From: Ampullaceana balthica
Lineage: Eukaryota; Mollusca; Gastropoda; Lymnaeidae
DNA length: 64,000 nt
Assembly: GCA_944989445.1 (NCBI GenBank)
Contig: CALYLW010000549.1
Span: 419,095-483,094 of the forward strand
Reading direction: 5' to 3'
The position numbers and the translations under genes are program-made. The notes beneath the pieces are model-generated. The model was given only the letters and a program-made list of their open reading frames with translations. It made no database searches and was not told where the DNA came from. Below, in pieces: positions 35,075 through 44,789 of the stretch (the first letter of the stretch is position 1; every line of letters starts with the position of its first letter).

Positions 35075-35680
35075 TCAGCTTGTCAGTGCGAACACAACGT
35101 TGATCCCATGTGGTGTAAGAGTCCCATATTCATGGATTAGTCTATTCTCCAGACTGACCCGGCCGGGTGTGTTTGTACAAGAAACCAAGGCGGTGACAGA
35201 CATGTCATCGACGCCCATGTGGTCCCGTCCATTGAAGTGTCGGGAGACAGGACACTGTTTGTCTTGTTTAATGGCCCGTACATGTTCCGCGATACGGCAA
35301 GAGAGTAACCTCCCCGTTTCACCAATGTACTTCAAAGGACAGCGCTTACACACAATGGTGTAGACCACATTGCGGCTAGTACAAAGATAGCCATTCCTAA
35401 TCTTGAATGTCCCCTTAGGGAAGACAATCTGGTCCGTCTGGGTAACAAAGGGACATGTCTTGCAGCGATTACGACCACATGGCTTAGTGCCCAGATGGGA
35501 GGACGGAATAAGCAGACGGCTACGAACCAATAGGTCTCGCAGATTTTTGTCCCTCCTGAATACAATGAGGGGTGGGGTGGAAAATATGTTGTTTGTCTCA
35601 GGGTCCGCGAGGAGGATGGTGCGATTTTTCACAAATATTTCCTTTGCTCTGATGTTGTGGGGATGGTATGTGAGCACCAA
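35075..35680 (-). CDS. Penelope-like GIY-YIG endonuclease fragment, minus arm
   Basis: Open frame of 201 codons. The N-terminal linker region has RRDKNLRDLLVRSRL, the hallmark found between RT and endonuclease in Penelope-like elements. A Cys motif (KPCGRNRCKTCPF) follows, then the GIY-YIG domain: VVYTIVCKRCPLKYIGETGR with Tyr...Tyr-Ile-Gly, LLSCRIAEHVRAI with the conserved Arg and Glu-His, and the distal ENRLIHEYGTL segment. It appears undamaged but lacks the reverse transcriptase, so only an endonuclease half could be made. Identical in sequence to the plus-arm copy. Confidence 0.9.
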   Translation of the reverse strand: MVLTYHPHNIRAKEIFVKNRTILLADPETNNIFSTPPLIVFRRDKNLRDLLVRSRLLIPSSHLGTKPCGRNRCKTCPFVTQTDQIVFPKGTFKIRNGYLCTSRNVVYTIVCKRCPLKYIGETGRLLSCRIAEHVRAIKQDKQCPVSRHFNGRDHMGVDDMSVTALVSCTNTPGRVSLENRLIHEYGTLTPHGINVVFALTS

Positions 35681-36325
35681 TTTGCTACTCCTGTATCATG
35701 TACTATCGAAAGGAGCAAATTGGTGCTCACATACCATCCCCACAACATCAGAGCAAAGGAAATATTTGTGAAAAATCGCACCATCCTCCTCGCGGACCCT
35801 GAGACAAACAACATATTTTCCACCCCACCCCTCATTGTATTCAGGAGGGACAAAAATCTGCGAGACCTATTGGTTCGTAGCCGTCTGCTTATTCCGTCCT
35901 CCCATCTGGGCACTAAGCCATGTGGTCGTAATCGCTGCAAGACATGTCCCTTTGTTACCCAGACGGACCAGATTGTCTTCCCTAAGGGGACATTCAAGAT
36001 TAGGAATGGCTATCTTTGTACTAGCCGCAATGTGGTCTACACCATTGTGTGTAAGCGCTGTCCTTTGAAGTACATTGGTGAAACGGGGAGGTTACTCTCT
36101 TGCCGTATCGCGGAACATGTACGGGCCATTAAACAAGACAAACAGTGTCCTGTCTCCCGACACTTCAATGGACGGGACCACATGGGCGTCGATGACATGT
36201 CTGTCACCGCCTTGGTTTCTTGTACAAACACACCCGGCCGGGTCAGTCTGGAGAATAGACTAATCCATGAATATGGGACTCTTACACCACATGGGATCAA
36301 CGTTGTGTTCGCACTGACAAGCTGA
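35657..36325 (+). CDS. Penelope-like GIY-YIG endonuclease fragment, plus arm
   Basis: Mirror copy of the minus-arm frame, 222 codons because the frame crosses the palindrome centre and adds about 20 unrelated N-terminal residues. From RSKLVLTYHPHNIRAKEIF onward it is identical to the other arm. Same GIY-YIG motifs and stop position (TGA followed by TTGATTGGCCACACC). No promoter or start context is evident; a 5'-truncated retroelement copy. Confidence 0.9.
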   Translation: MGMVCEHQFATPVSCTIERSKLVLTYHPHNIRAKEIFVKNRTILLADPETNNIFSTPPLIVFRRDKNLRDLLVRSRLLIPSSHLGTKPCGRNRCKTCPFVTQTDQIVFPKGTFKIRNGYLCTSRNVVYTIVCKRCPLKYIGETGRLLSCRIAEHVRAIKQDKQCPVSRHFNGRDHMGVDDMSVTALVSCTNTPGRVSLENRLIHEYGTLTPHGINVVFALTS

Positions 36326-36994
36326 TTGATTGGCCACACCCACCCTTTCCTTTCCTATTTAAGCTCTTACTTTTCTCTCCTTGCTTTATCTTTACTGGAC
36401 TACTTGGATTTCACCGCAGCTAAGTGTTTTTTTCTATTATTTCGTTTTATTCGTTTCATTTGTGTACTATTTGTCCGTTGAAGAAGGCTCTTTGCCGAAA
36501 CGTTCGCTGTTGTGTTACGTCCTGTCAGGCCTACTAATACCCTGTTTTTATTTTATGCATTTACCTTTTTAAAAGCCTGATTGCAGTCTCACCCCCATTA
36601 CTTTATATAGAATGAGCGTCTGTGATTGATAAGATAAAAATATCCAATTGGGCAACATGAAAAAAAAATTACTTTTGCAGAAAGAAGATTTCTCTATTTA
36701 CATGCGACAAAACAAAAGCGCCGTGAATCACGAACACAGAAGATGCATGAAATACACAAACAAATTTTAATTTCGTAGTTAGTGCCTTAGTACTTATAAG
36801 AAAAAAATATATTACAGCTTTTGACTAAACAATTAAAGAGAAGAGGTAGGTGGGTTTTTTTACTATTGAATTTAATCTCAGTCCGCAAGCTAAGATTTTT
36901 TATTATTTAAAAATTTATATTAAATTTAATTTTAATTCATGTAAGAGTAAGAAAGTTGTAAGTATTATTTATTTATTATTAAAATAATTAGTAT

Positions 36995-37492
36995 TAGTAA
37001 AAGAGCTGCCAGATTCATTACTGGAGAATATCCAAAACTGCCAAATTAACACGATTAGTTAAATAATTAAACCTTGAAACACTAGAGACTAGAGTATAGA
37101 TAAAAGTAAAGTAAAGTTACAGTTTACAGTGAGTAAAGTAGTAACAGTAATCATACATAAAGTAAAGCAATTAATTCTAATTTAGTAATTTAGAAATACA
37201 ACACAAAGATAACTTTAATATAAACCTCAGATAGACATAAATAAATCATAAGGCATAAGGATAAAAAACTCACTGTATCAACTGTATGCAAGAAAAAACA
37301 CATACAAATTTTTGTTCTTCCCAACCGGAATTCGGGCGGGGAAAGGGTTGCCCAAAGAAACCAGGAAAACCAACACTTTATCAACATTTAAATCTCTAAT
37401 AAAGTTCAGGGCTAAACACAAACCATAGAATGACTCAATAATCTTCTGTATAGAAGGAGCATCTGTAACAGATAAGATAAGATACATATTAG
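36995..37492 (+). pseudogene. LINE reverse transcriptase 3' end, copy C
   Basis: Plus strand: AGAGCTGCCAGATTCATTAC (RAARFIT) followed by TGGAGAATAT, then CTTCCCAACCGGAATTCGGG and GGGTTGCCCAAAGAAACCAG, and the tail CTTCTGTATAGAAGGAGCAT with GATAAGATAAGATAC. Same family as copies A and B, with more stops. The middle is partly deleted. Confidence 0.85.
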
Positions 37493-37909
37493 TTTTTAAT
37501 ATTTTTATTATTTATTTTTAAGCCTATTTTTAGTTATTTTTTTGGTAAAAGCAAAGAAAACGGTGCGCTCGATAAAATGTATTTTTGGCTCCTATATTAA
37601 TAAACTATTTGGTTTTTTTTCTATTTTAATTTAAAAAATAGACAACTAAACCTAACCCAGACCCTAAAAATAAAACTACAACCTTAATTACGTTTATGGA
37701 TAAAAATAATTGCACTTATTGCCTTTTAAATGTGTAAAAATACATTTCATTCCTGGAAGTACGCGCTCTACCATAACAATGTAAATAGTTGAGCGCACCG
37801 TCTTCTTTGCTTTAGCCATTTTTTTCACATAAAAAATAATAAGCATTTTGCAAATAAGCATGACAAATGACCCAATCAGCTTATGGTTTGGCGGAGGTGG
37901 TGGAGAGAT

Positions 37910-38345
37910 GGGCAACAATGGTTCTTGCGTTCACTTGCGTTGTTCCTTCACAGCGTAACATGTGATTCGTAGTGTAGTAGTTATCACGTCCGCCTAACAC
38001 GCGGAAGGTCCTGGTTTCAAGCTCCAGCGAAAACATTATTTTTTTAATTTTTAAAAATGTGTGTTTGTGCCCGTTCTTTTCCCCCTTTTTTGGTGAGGCA
38101 AGGCTAGGGTCGGCTAATCACAGTTTATTGTTGGCAAGCTGAGGTGGGGAAGGGTGGTCGGCAGGTAGATAAACGCAGTGCGAATGTCTCGCGGCCAACA
38201 ATGCGCCAGTGGTTCCCCCAACCGATATTCACTCGCATTGTTTTGATTTCTGTGTGCTGTAGTTTGCGTCTGTTCTTTCCCCCCTTTCTTTGCACTATCC
38301 ATGAGCAAGTCTGCTACGCCGCAGGGCTTATCTAGTACTGAATAC
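37910..38345 (+). mobile_element. dispersed repeat containing a tRNA-Val-like segment, copy B
   Basis: Same motif order as the reversed copy at 25848-26340, including GTTCCTTCACAG upstream of the tRNA-like block and CACTATCCATGAGCAAGTC downstream. The two copies differ by numerous substitutions and small indels, so they are not recent. Lies between the Penelope-like cluster and the second pogo-like copy. Confidence 0.7.
37963..38035 (+). tRNA. tRNA-Val(AAC)-like sequence, probable pseudogene
   Basis: TCGTAGTGTAGTAGTTATCA matches the D-arm/A-box region of animal tRNA-Val. The anticodon arm TCCGC-CTAACAC-GCGGA is perfectly paired with anticodon AAC at 37996-37998. The T arm is damaged (GGTTTCAAGCTCC has an extra base against GGTTCRANNCC), and the outer three acceptor pairs fail (TGA opposite AAC). 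Sitting inside a dispersed repeat, it is better read as repeat-borne tRNA sequence than a working gene. Confidence 0.6.
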
Positions 38346-39148
38346 TACAAATGGACAAATGCGATTCACTTCATCAGTTCAGCTCACAGTAGTCAGTTCA
38401 GTAGTCAGGTAGTCAAACAAAATATTAATACAATACTTGTAATTTAACTTATATTATGTAAATTATATTAACTGCTGGTGAAACCTGAGGCCCCTCCTCC
38501 TCAGGCATACATAAATTATTGTATCAAGAGTAAACCTGACCAAAATGTTTTATAATGTCAAAACTGCTGTATTTTGATGAAATTTTTATATTTTATTATA
38601 ATGGCTAGTTCTAGCCTAGTAATTTCAGTAGTTCTCTATATTTTTATTTACTATTTTAAATTGATGGCTGTAATGACATTGTCAATTATACTCACCCAGC
38701 ATTTGACACCCTGTTTCTTATTTTCTTCTAATTTGGAAAGTAATGATGATGGAGGGTCAGGAGAGAAAATGTAAACCTTGATCACTGTAACTCACCAGCA
38801 AACTTAGTAGTATGAACTAGTGACTTTTAAATCAATTCAATGAACATCCGTTTTGTCAATACAGAAGAATCAGGGAGTTAAATAGTTATAGTCAGGCTAG
38901 GGCTAAAGATTATACTCATATGTCCATATCTTTGAAAAGAAGTGTCACAGAACTTGAGTGGAGCAAAAAAATTTTTTTATCAATTTAAAAAGCATATTGT
39001 TTTCAAGTTTTCATGGATAGCCTACTTACTCTGTCTTAACTCAGTTGTAAAAAGTCATTAGGACAAGTGTCTGTTATCAAGCAGTACAATCTAGGTCACT
39101 TGACCTCCTTCATAACCATGCCCTTTTTAATGGGAAACGATGCCAATA
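38346..39148. other. no recognised feature
   Basis: Intergenic AT-rich sequence between the tRNA-like repeat and the second pogo-like copy. A short plus frame at 38574 has hydrophobic residues but no gene-like support. A 5' exon of ICE2 could lie in this intergenic space but was not identified. Confidence 0.4.
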
Positions 39149-40625
39149 CAGGCGAAACCGGTTAAGTCGACGGCGTTGGGGTATGAAAAATGGCGTCGAC
39201 ATAACCGATGATCGAGTTAAAACGAAAACCAATATGGCGGCAAAATATTAACATGTGCTTGAAATTTCTTTATGTACGTGATTAATTAGTTAGCGTTAAT
39301 TAGTGATGGGACGATTAATCGGAATCGTATCGGAACCCTAATATTTCTTCACTCTTTCCTAAGATTGTAATGACCGTTCGTTTTTAAGGACCGTTTAAAA
39401 TTTAAATATAACCATGGTTCCCACTCAGGAAAACGGGAAAAAGTCGGGAATTCTTTAAAAAAAATTCTCGGCCTTGAAAGTCGGGAAAAGTTATGACTAA
39501 TCGGCAGTTTTTATATATCTATTTTATTATTTTTATATATATATTTATGCCGAAGTAAAGGACTTTGATTACGACTCTGTGGCATGTTTCGATTCCATTT
39601 AATAAAAAAAAAGTTACCAGTTTATAATTGTCTGCGCATGCGTTAAAAAGGTCAATTTTTTCGCCTCGCCTCGTCACATGCTGCGGCCTGCGTGTGGCAT
39701 GGCATAGCCGCTCGTGTTTGCCGTCGTATCAGCAAATTTAAAATACAAATAAACAAATCAATATGGTTATTTTAAGTTAAATGCTTTTGACGTGCAGGAT
39801 ATCTGTTACTATCAGAACGCTCTCGAATTTCCTCAGTCAATCAAACTTGTAATATAAATAAAACTAGTGTGGCCTTGACCGTTGATCACAGCACGCTGTG
39901 GGCTGTGTGTTAGACCTCGGCCGGCAAATAAGTCTAAGCGAATTTTTTTAAAAATCATTCCTTATCAGAAATGATTTGATTTCATTGTCACGCGCGTGTT
40001 AGTCACAGTCACGTATCTTACTAGTAACAAAGCAACAAACTTTTAAAAGAATAATAATTTTTTTATTTGATTAAATAAAAACCACCGTCGATTCTCGATA
40101 CAAACCTTTATTTTCATTTCTAAAGATATTCGTTTATCTTAAAAAATAAAATGATTAATACATCAGAAAATGAATTACGTTTAATAATAATATAACATGC
40201 ACTGTGAAATAACAACGATTAACGACCTCTAACGCGATTGTCCAGTACCTCGGGTGAATACATACTCCATGGATACACGTCGAACTAATAATTCACACAC
40301 GCAAAACATCCGGTAATTTTGTATTGAAATCTCGTAGAATCACACAATAGCCGGAAGTCTCGAAGAAAGCGAGATGTCAACACTGTTTTGAACAAAAAAT
40401 GCCAGAGTGCATTGCTAGGCCAACCGACGAGGATCGAGCTAACCAACGTTAAGTTGCAAATTTGGCCCTCTTTTGTGCTCGAGGTACTAGGTTTCGGCGA
40501 CTTAGAAAAATCGAATTAGCCGATGAAAAAATGCTAAGACAAAGAGAATTTGGCGGTTCCAATAAAAAACGTCGAGTTAGTGGGGTGGTCGAGCTAACCG
40601 AGCTCGAGGTAAGTGGGTTCGACTG
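39149..40625 (-). mobile_element. pogo-like DNA element, copy 2
   Basis: Left end CAGGCGAAACCGGTTAAGTC preceded by TA, right end ...TAAGTGGGTTCGACTG followed by TA. Reverse orientation relative to copy 1 and same as copy 3 (58473), which it matches closely along its full 1.48 kb. No transposase ORF. Confidence 0.8.
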
Positions 40626-41919
40626 TACTTAAAAAATATTCAAATATTACCACTATCTAAATTCATTTTTTGTTTTATTGTGTTTCAAAATAAACTGAGA
40701 ATACAATGATACAAATAATTTTAGCTTGAAAAGCCCAGAATTCTCTTCAACGTTTACTGTACGCAAAGCTGTTGTCATGTGTAACCATTCATTCACTTTC
40801 ATTGACTGAACAGTTTAATGATTATAACTTATTCGAGTGTTGTTCAAATGTCTTTGCTAAATTGCTATGTGCAAAAAATATTAAATCAATAATATTCATT
40901 TATTTTCTTGTTCACTTTCGAATCTGTAATTCCCCAACTTCTAGTGTAGACAGAAAGCTGAAATTTGGCAGCCTCATTCTATACCTCTGACAAAAGTTAA
41001 GCAGGTCTGAAGTTTACATAACATACTGTTTGAGGTTTGAAGAAGTCAGACCACATCAAACCAGCTTTTAATTATCTCTACTGGCTTCATGAGCTGAAAG
41101 AATAGATTTTAAAATTCTGTTATTTGAGTATTAAACATTTTTCTTCTTATTTTTTCCTGAGTCTGGTTTCACATTTCCTATAAACCTGATTTAACTTTCA
41201 TATTTTAATGAAGAAAGTGATTTTTTAATATCTGACTTGCATATTAATCTGCAATTTGGAAGTACAAATTCTATGTATGTGAGAAATTATGACACATTTA
41301 ACATATTTTGAAGTTTAAGAAATTAAAAAAGCAAAAAAATGTTTTGTATTTATTATTATATATTTCAGGTAAAAATCAAATGACAGTGAATAACAGAAAT
41401 TAGAAATGAACAGAAAAAGAGGAAGAAAGAGTAATGTAACAAAAGAGTTGACACAAATAAGTCCAATGTAAGCTATTTATAATGAAGATTTAAGCACTGC
41501 TAATTTTATAGATCCAAAAAAAACAACAACAAAAATGTAACTACAATTATTTTGTGTAAAAAAAAGTAAACTTTATGTATGTATAAAATGCTGACCTTTC
41601 TTTGCCCTCTGGGTGACTATCTCTTAGACTAAAACTTCTTTATTATCAGTTTTCTTTATTTAAATAACAGTTTGTAAGGTTTTTAAAAAGATTTTCCTAC
41701 AAAGTTAAGTTTTAGAAAATATTTATATCCATAGTAAAAACTTTGAATCAGAACAATAAGTTTTTTTAAAAAATTAGAAGTTGAATAGTAATGTTCTCAA
41801 TAGAATATTTTAAAAATTTAATAACCGATCTATTTGTTATTCTTTTTATGGTAAATCCTTCTACAGCTTTAATATAACCTTCTAAAATAAAAAACCCCCA
41901 GTAAAAACCAAAGTTCTTG
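40626..41919. other. no recognised feature
   Basis: AT-rich intergenic sequence upstream of ICE2. No convincing exon, RNA gene or element ends seen. Confidence 0.4.
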
Positions 41920-42198
41920 GGGGCCGTTCATAAAGTACGTCACGCTATTTTTGAATATTTTTACCCCCCCCCTGTCACAATCTGTCACAAATCTCGGAAC
42001 CCCCCCCCCTAAGTACGTCACACTTTTGAACAAAAATGTTTTTTTTTATTAACAAAATAATTAAAATTTAATATAAAACACTGTGACGTCACTCATGGCC
42101 GGAAACCCCCCCCCCTCTGTCACAAACTGTCACACTTTCTTACACCCCCTCCCCCCTCTGGAGCGTGACATACTTTATGGACGGCCCCTTGTCTATTA
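41920..42198. mobile_element. MITE with GGGGCCGTTCATAAAGTACG ends
   Basis: Inverted ends GGGGCCGTTCATAAAGTACG and, reversed, GGGGCCGTCCATAAAGTATG. Flanked by TTG on both sides (possible 3-bp duplication). Interior carries C-runs and paired CTGTCACAA motifs that themselves form inverted repeats. No ORF. A decayed relative (GGGCCATCCATATATTATGT) starts at 55412 in an ICE2 intron. Confidence 0.8.
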
Positions 42199-42399
42199 GT
42201 CCTTTATAAATGAGACACAACTAAAGATATGTTCAATATAATAAGCACCAAGCGACAGACTAGCATAAACATTTACAGATCGGGAAAATATTATAAAAGT
42301 ATGTTCAATATAATACGCGCCGCATGACAGACTAGCATAAACATTTACATGCTACATTAATTTAATTAAAGTACATTCGATTGATGTGAAATTTTTATT

Positions 42400-42840
42400 A
42401 GGGCTGGTACCGATTAATTTAAATTTAATCGTTAACTCTTTAAAAAATTAACGATAAATTTCATGAATTAATTCGATTAAAGCAAACGATTATTTTAATA
42501 TAAAATTTATGACGTCAATTGACATTTTTAGTTTTATTTAGTTATTTCCCCTGTATGATAGACATTGAAAAATAATAATTTGAACCAAATTTTATTTTAT
42601 TAAATCCACATCCACATAAATTAATAATTTATAATAATATGCAGGAGAAGTTTGTACGTTAAAAAATATATAAATTATTATTAATAATTATTGTTTTTAA
42701 TAAATTGAAGAAAAAAAATAATATAAATATTTTCTTAAATTTTAATTGAATTTTTATAGAATAAAATTATTTTAATAGATATTTAATAGATAACGTTTTT
42801 AATGATTAATCGAGAAATGAGTAGTTAATATCCACATGTT
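42400..42840. mobile_element. GGGCTGTTAA-family AT-rich repeat, copy 3
   Basis: Starts TAGGGCTGGTACCGATTAAT and ends AATGATTAATCGAGAAATGA, matching both ends of the 2349-2912 copy. AT-rich interior without coding potential. Confidence 0.6.
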
Positions 42841-43167
42841 GAATAAACTGATATTTATTTTTTATTTTTAATTTTTTTTTAAAGAAAAGTGTATAAAGGC
42901 TATAATTTAATTATAGAACAAATTATATATAAAAAATTACTGTCTATTATTATATTTTTACTTATCTAAAGATATTAACATGAAATAATATAAATATTTT
43001 TCCTTGCCTCAAAAATTGGCATTACTGAGAAATTAAAAATAAAATATTTAGCAAGTATTCTTTTCGCATCTTATTTCTTTGCACTCACTACTGTATTTAG
43101 TGCACACACAGTGTCTTGTCAATACCTTTCTGTTATATGATGTGAACATTCTTTTTTAATCCCCAGA

Positions 43168-44789
43168 ATGCCGCAGTTAAATGGGCAAGAATTTTTCTTC
43201 ACTGAGGCAACATTCAGGCGTGTATTAGGGCCGGAGCCTTCCTTTGAGGAAAAAATTATAGCACAGATGAGATGCATTGAGAAAATGAAAGCAAAGAAGA
43301 AAAAGGTGAAAAAGAAGCCTTTAGATTTGGACAAACCAAATGAGTCTGATTCAGATGCACCTGTCCAAAGGTGTACAACTCTGAACTTGAGGGATAGAAC
43401 CTTGCCCCTAATGGACTCAACTTTTGACTTGGTTCCAGACCAGTCCTTGGAACTATCAACAGTCGACAAAGAAAAGGCTTCAAGAATTGATTCAGTCCTT
43501 AATAAAATAACTCCACCAAGTGACCAATCAGATTGTTTAAAAGATATAAATAATGAGGCAGGATTAGAAAATGGAAAAAACATTATTGTTTGTGATGTTG
43601 AACTCCCTGATAAGAATTTCATGCAAGGCACAGAACCTATTGCTATTGTCCAGGAACTTGATGAAGCAACAGACACCAAAGTAGATAAGGTCTGCAATAA
43701 CCTAGACCTCGTTCAACAATCGTCATCACCAGTTTCATTTGAGTCAAGCACCAACGTGAATCTGAATCCTGGAAATGATTTTTCTCAGAATTCTCAAGAT
43801 ATTGACTTAACGCCCAAAACTATAACATCTGCTCCACAAGAGACAATTCTTTCCGAGAACAATGATTTGGATAAAGAAGAAGAACTGTGTCTTTCCGAGA
43901 ACGATGATTTGGATAAAGAAGAAGAACTGTGTCTTGTTATGCCAGCGCTTTCTGATGAGGATGAAGAGCTTGAGGTGGACTTGAACCCTAATGCAGATCC
44001 TTCTTTTTCCAGTCCTGTTTCATGCAGCACTGAAAGCTCACTTGTTTGTGACAAGACATGTACAATGAATACAGAAATGATGCTCCAATCAAATCAATCT
44101 TTACAATCTAACCAATCTATTCAATCTAACCAATCTATACAATCTAACCAATATATCCAATCTATACAATCTAACCAATCTATTCAATCTAACCAATCTA
44201 TACAATCTAACCAATATATCCAATCTGACCAATCTATCCAATCTATACAATCTAACCAATCTATACAAACTTACCAATCTATCCAATCTAACCAACCTAT
44301 ACAATCTGACCAATCTATTCAATCTAACCAACCTATACAATCTGACCAATCTATCCAATCTAACCAACCTATACAATCTGACCAATCTATCCAATCTAAC
44401 CAACCTATACAATCTGACCAATCTAACCTACCTAAAGGAAACACTGAAACAATAGAGTCGTTCATGGATACAAATGTGGGCACTGCTCTAACAGCAGACG
44501 ACATCAATAATCAATATTTCCAACAACTAAGTGGAGACTCTCAAAGCAGCCAGTACACGGCATGGGACAGTGGTCATGGTGTCCAGCAATCAGCGGTGCA
44601 TCTTCCTCTAGTGACCAGCAGCAACGTGACGGAGACTCAAAAATGGTCTGAAGAAGACATTCCCATCTTTTCTGTTAAAGCAGATGAGCACCGGAGCCCT
44701 GCGGCTGATACCAGAAAGTCTAAGAAGATTCCTGTGTGTCCACCTGAGCCTGAAAAATCAAAAACAGCAGCCCAGGAAAATGTTACACA
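43168..44789 (+). CDS. ICE2: ICE2 first recognised coding exon
   Basis: Residues 1-540. Opens MPQLNGQEFFFTEATFRRVL, matching the N-terminal motif of vertebrate ICE2. A basic stretch (KAKKKKVKKKP), acidic segments (DEDEELEVD) and a Q/S/N repeat block at about residues 308-421 follow. A 42-bp tandem duplication at 43849-43932 doubles a LSENDDLDKEEELC unit. The frame appears to stop with TAA at 44791, but CA|GTAAAT at 44788-44795 is a donor whose phase fits the next acceptor at 45261, restoring Gln and continuing AATFKQSNLTREEH. The stop is therefore intronic. TTCTTTTTTAATCCCCAG ends right before 43167, so this may be an internal exon. Confidence 0.9.

Larger units (their letters stand above)
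34837..36603. mobile_element. inverted pair of Penelope-like element 3' ends
   Basis: Two 850-bp arms, 34837-35686 (minus) and 35714-36563 (plus), read as perfect reverse complements by eye and are separated by a 27-base spacer (35687-35713). Each arm encodes the C-terminal part of a Penelope-like retroelement with a GIY-YIG endonuclease and has the 3' end pointing outward. The right copy has 40 more tail bases. Target duplication TATATAGAATGA flanks the whole unit. The reverse transcriptase domain is absent from both arms. Confidence 0.9.
34785..36650. mobile_element. LINE 3' tail split by the inverted Penelope-like pair
   Basis: Before 34836 the sequence reads ACAAAAACCATGG...GACGCAATAACCTTCTATATAGAATGA, and after 36615 GCGTCTGTGATTGATAAGATAAAA. 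Together these rebuild the same LINE 3' tail seen at 32806-32880. The insertion in between is flanked by a 12-bp direct repeat TATATAGAATGA at 34825-34836 and 36604-36615. Confidence 0.8.

Noticed and set aside
44101..44421. Arg/Leu repeat ORF on the minus strand
   Set aside because: Shadow of the QSNQSI-coding repeat in ICE2 exon 1.
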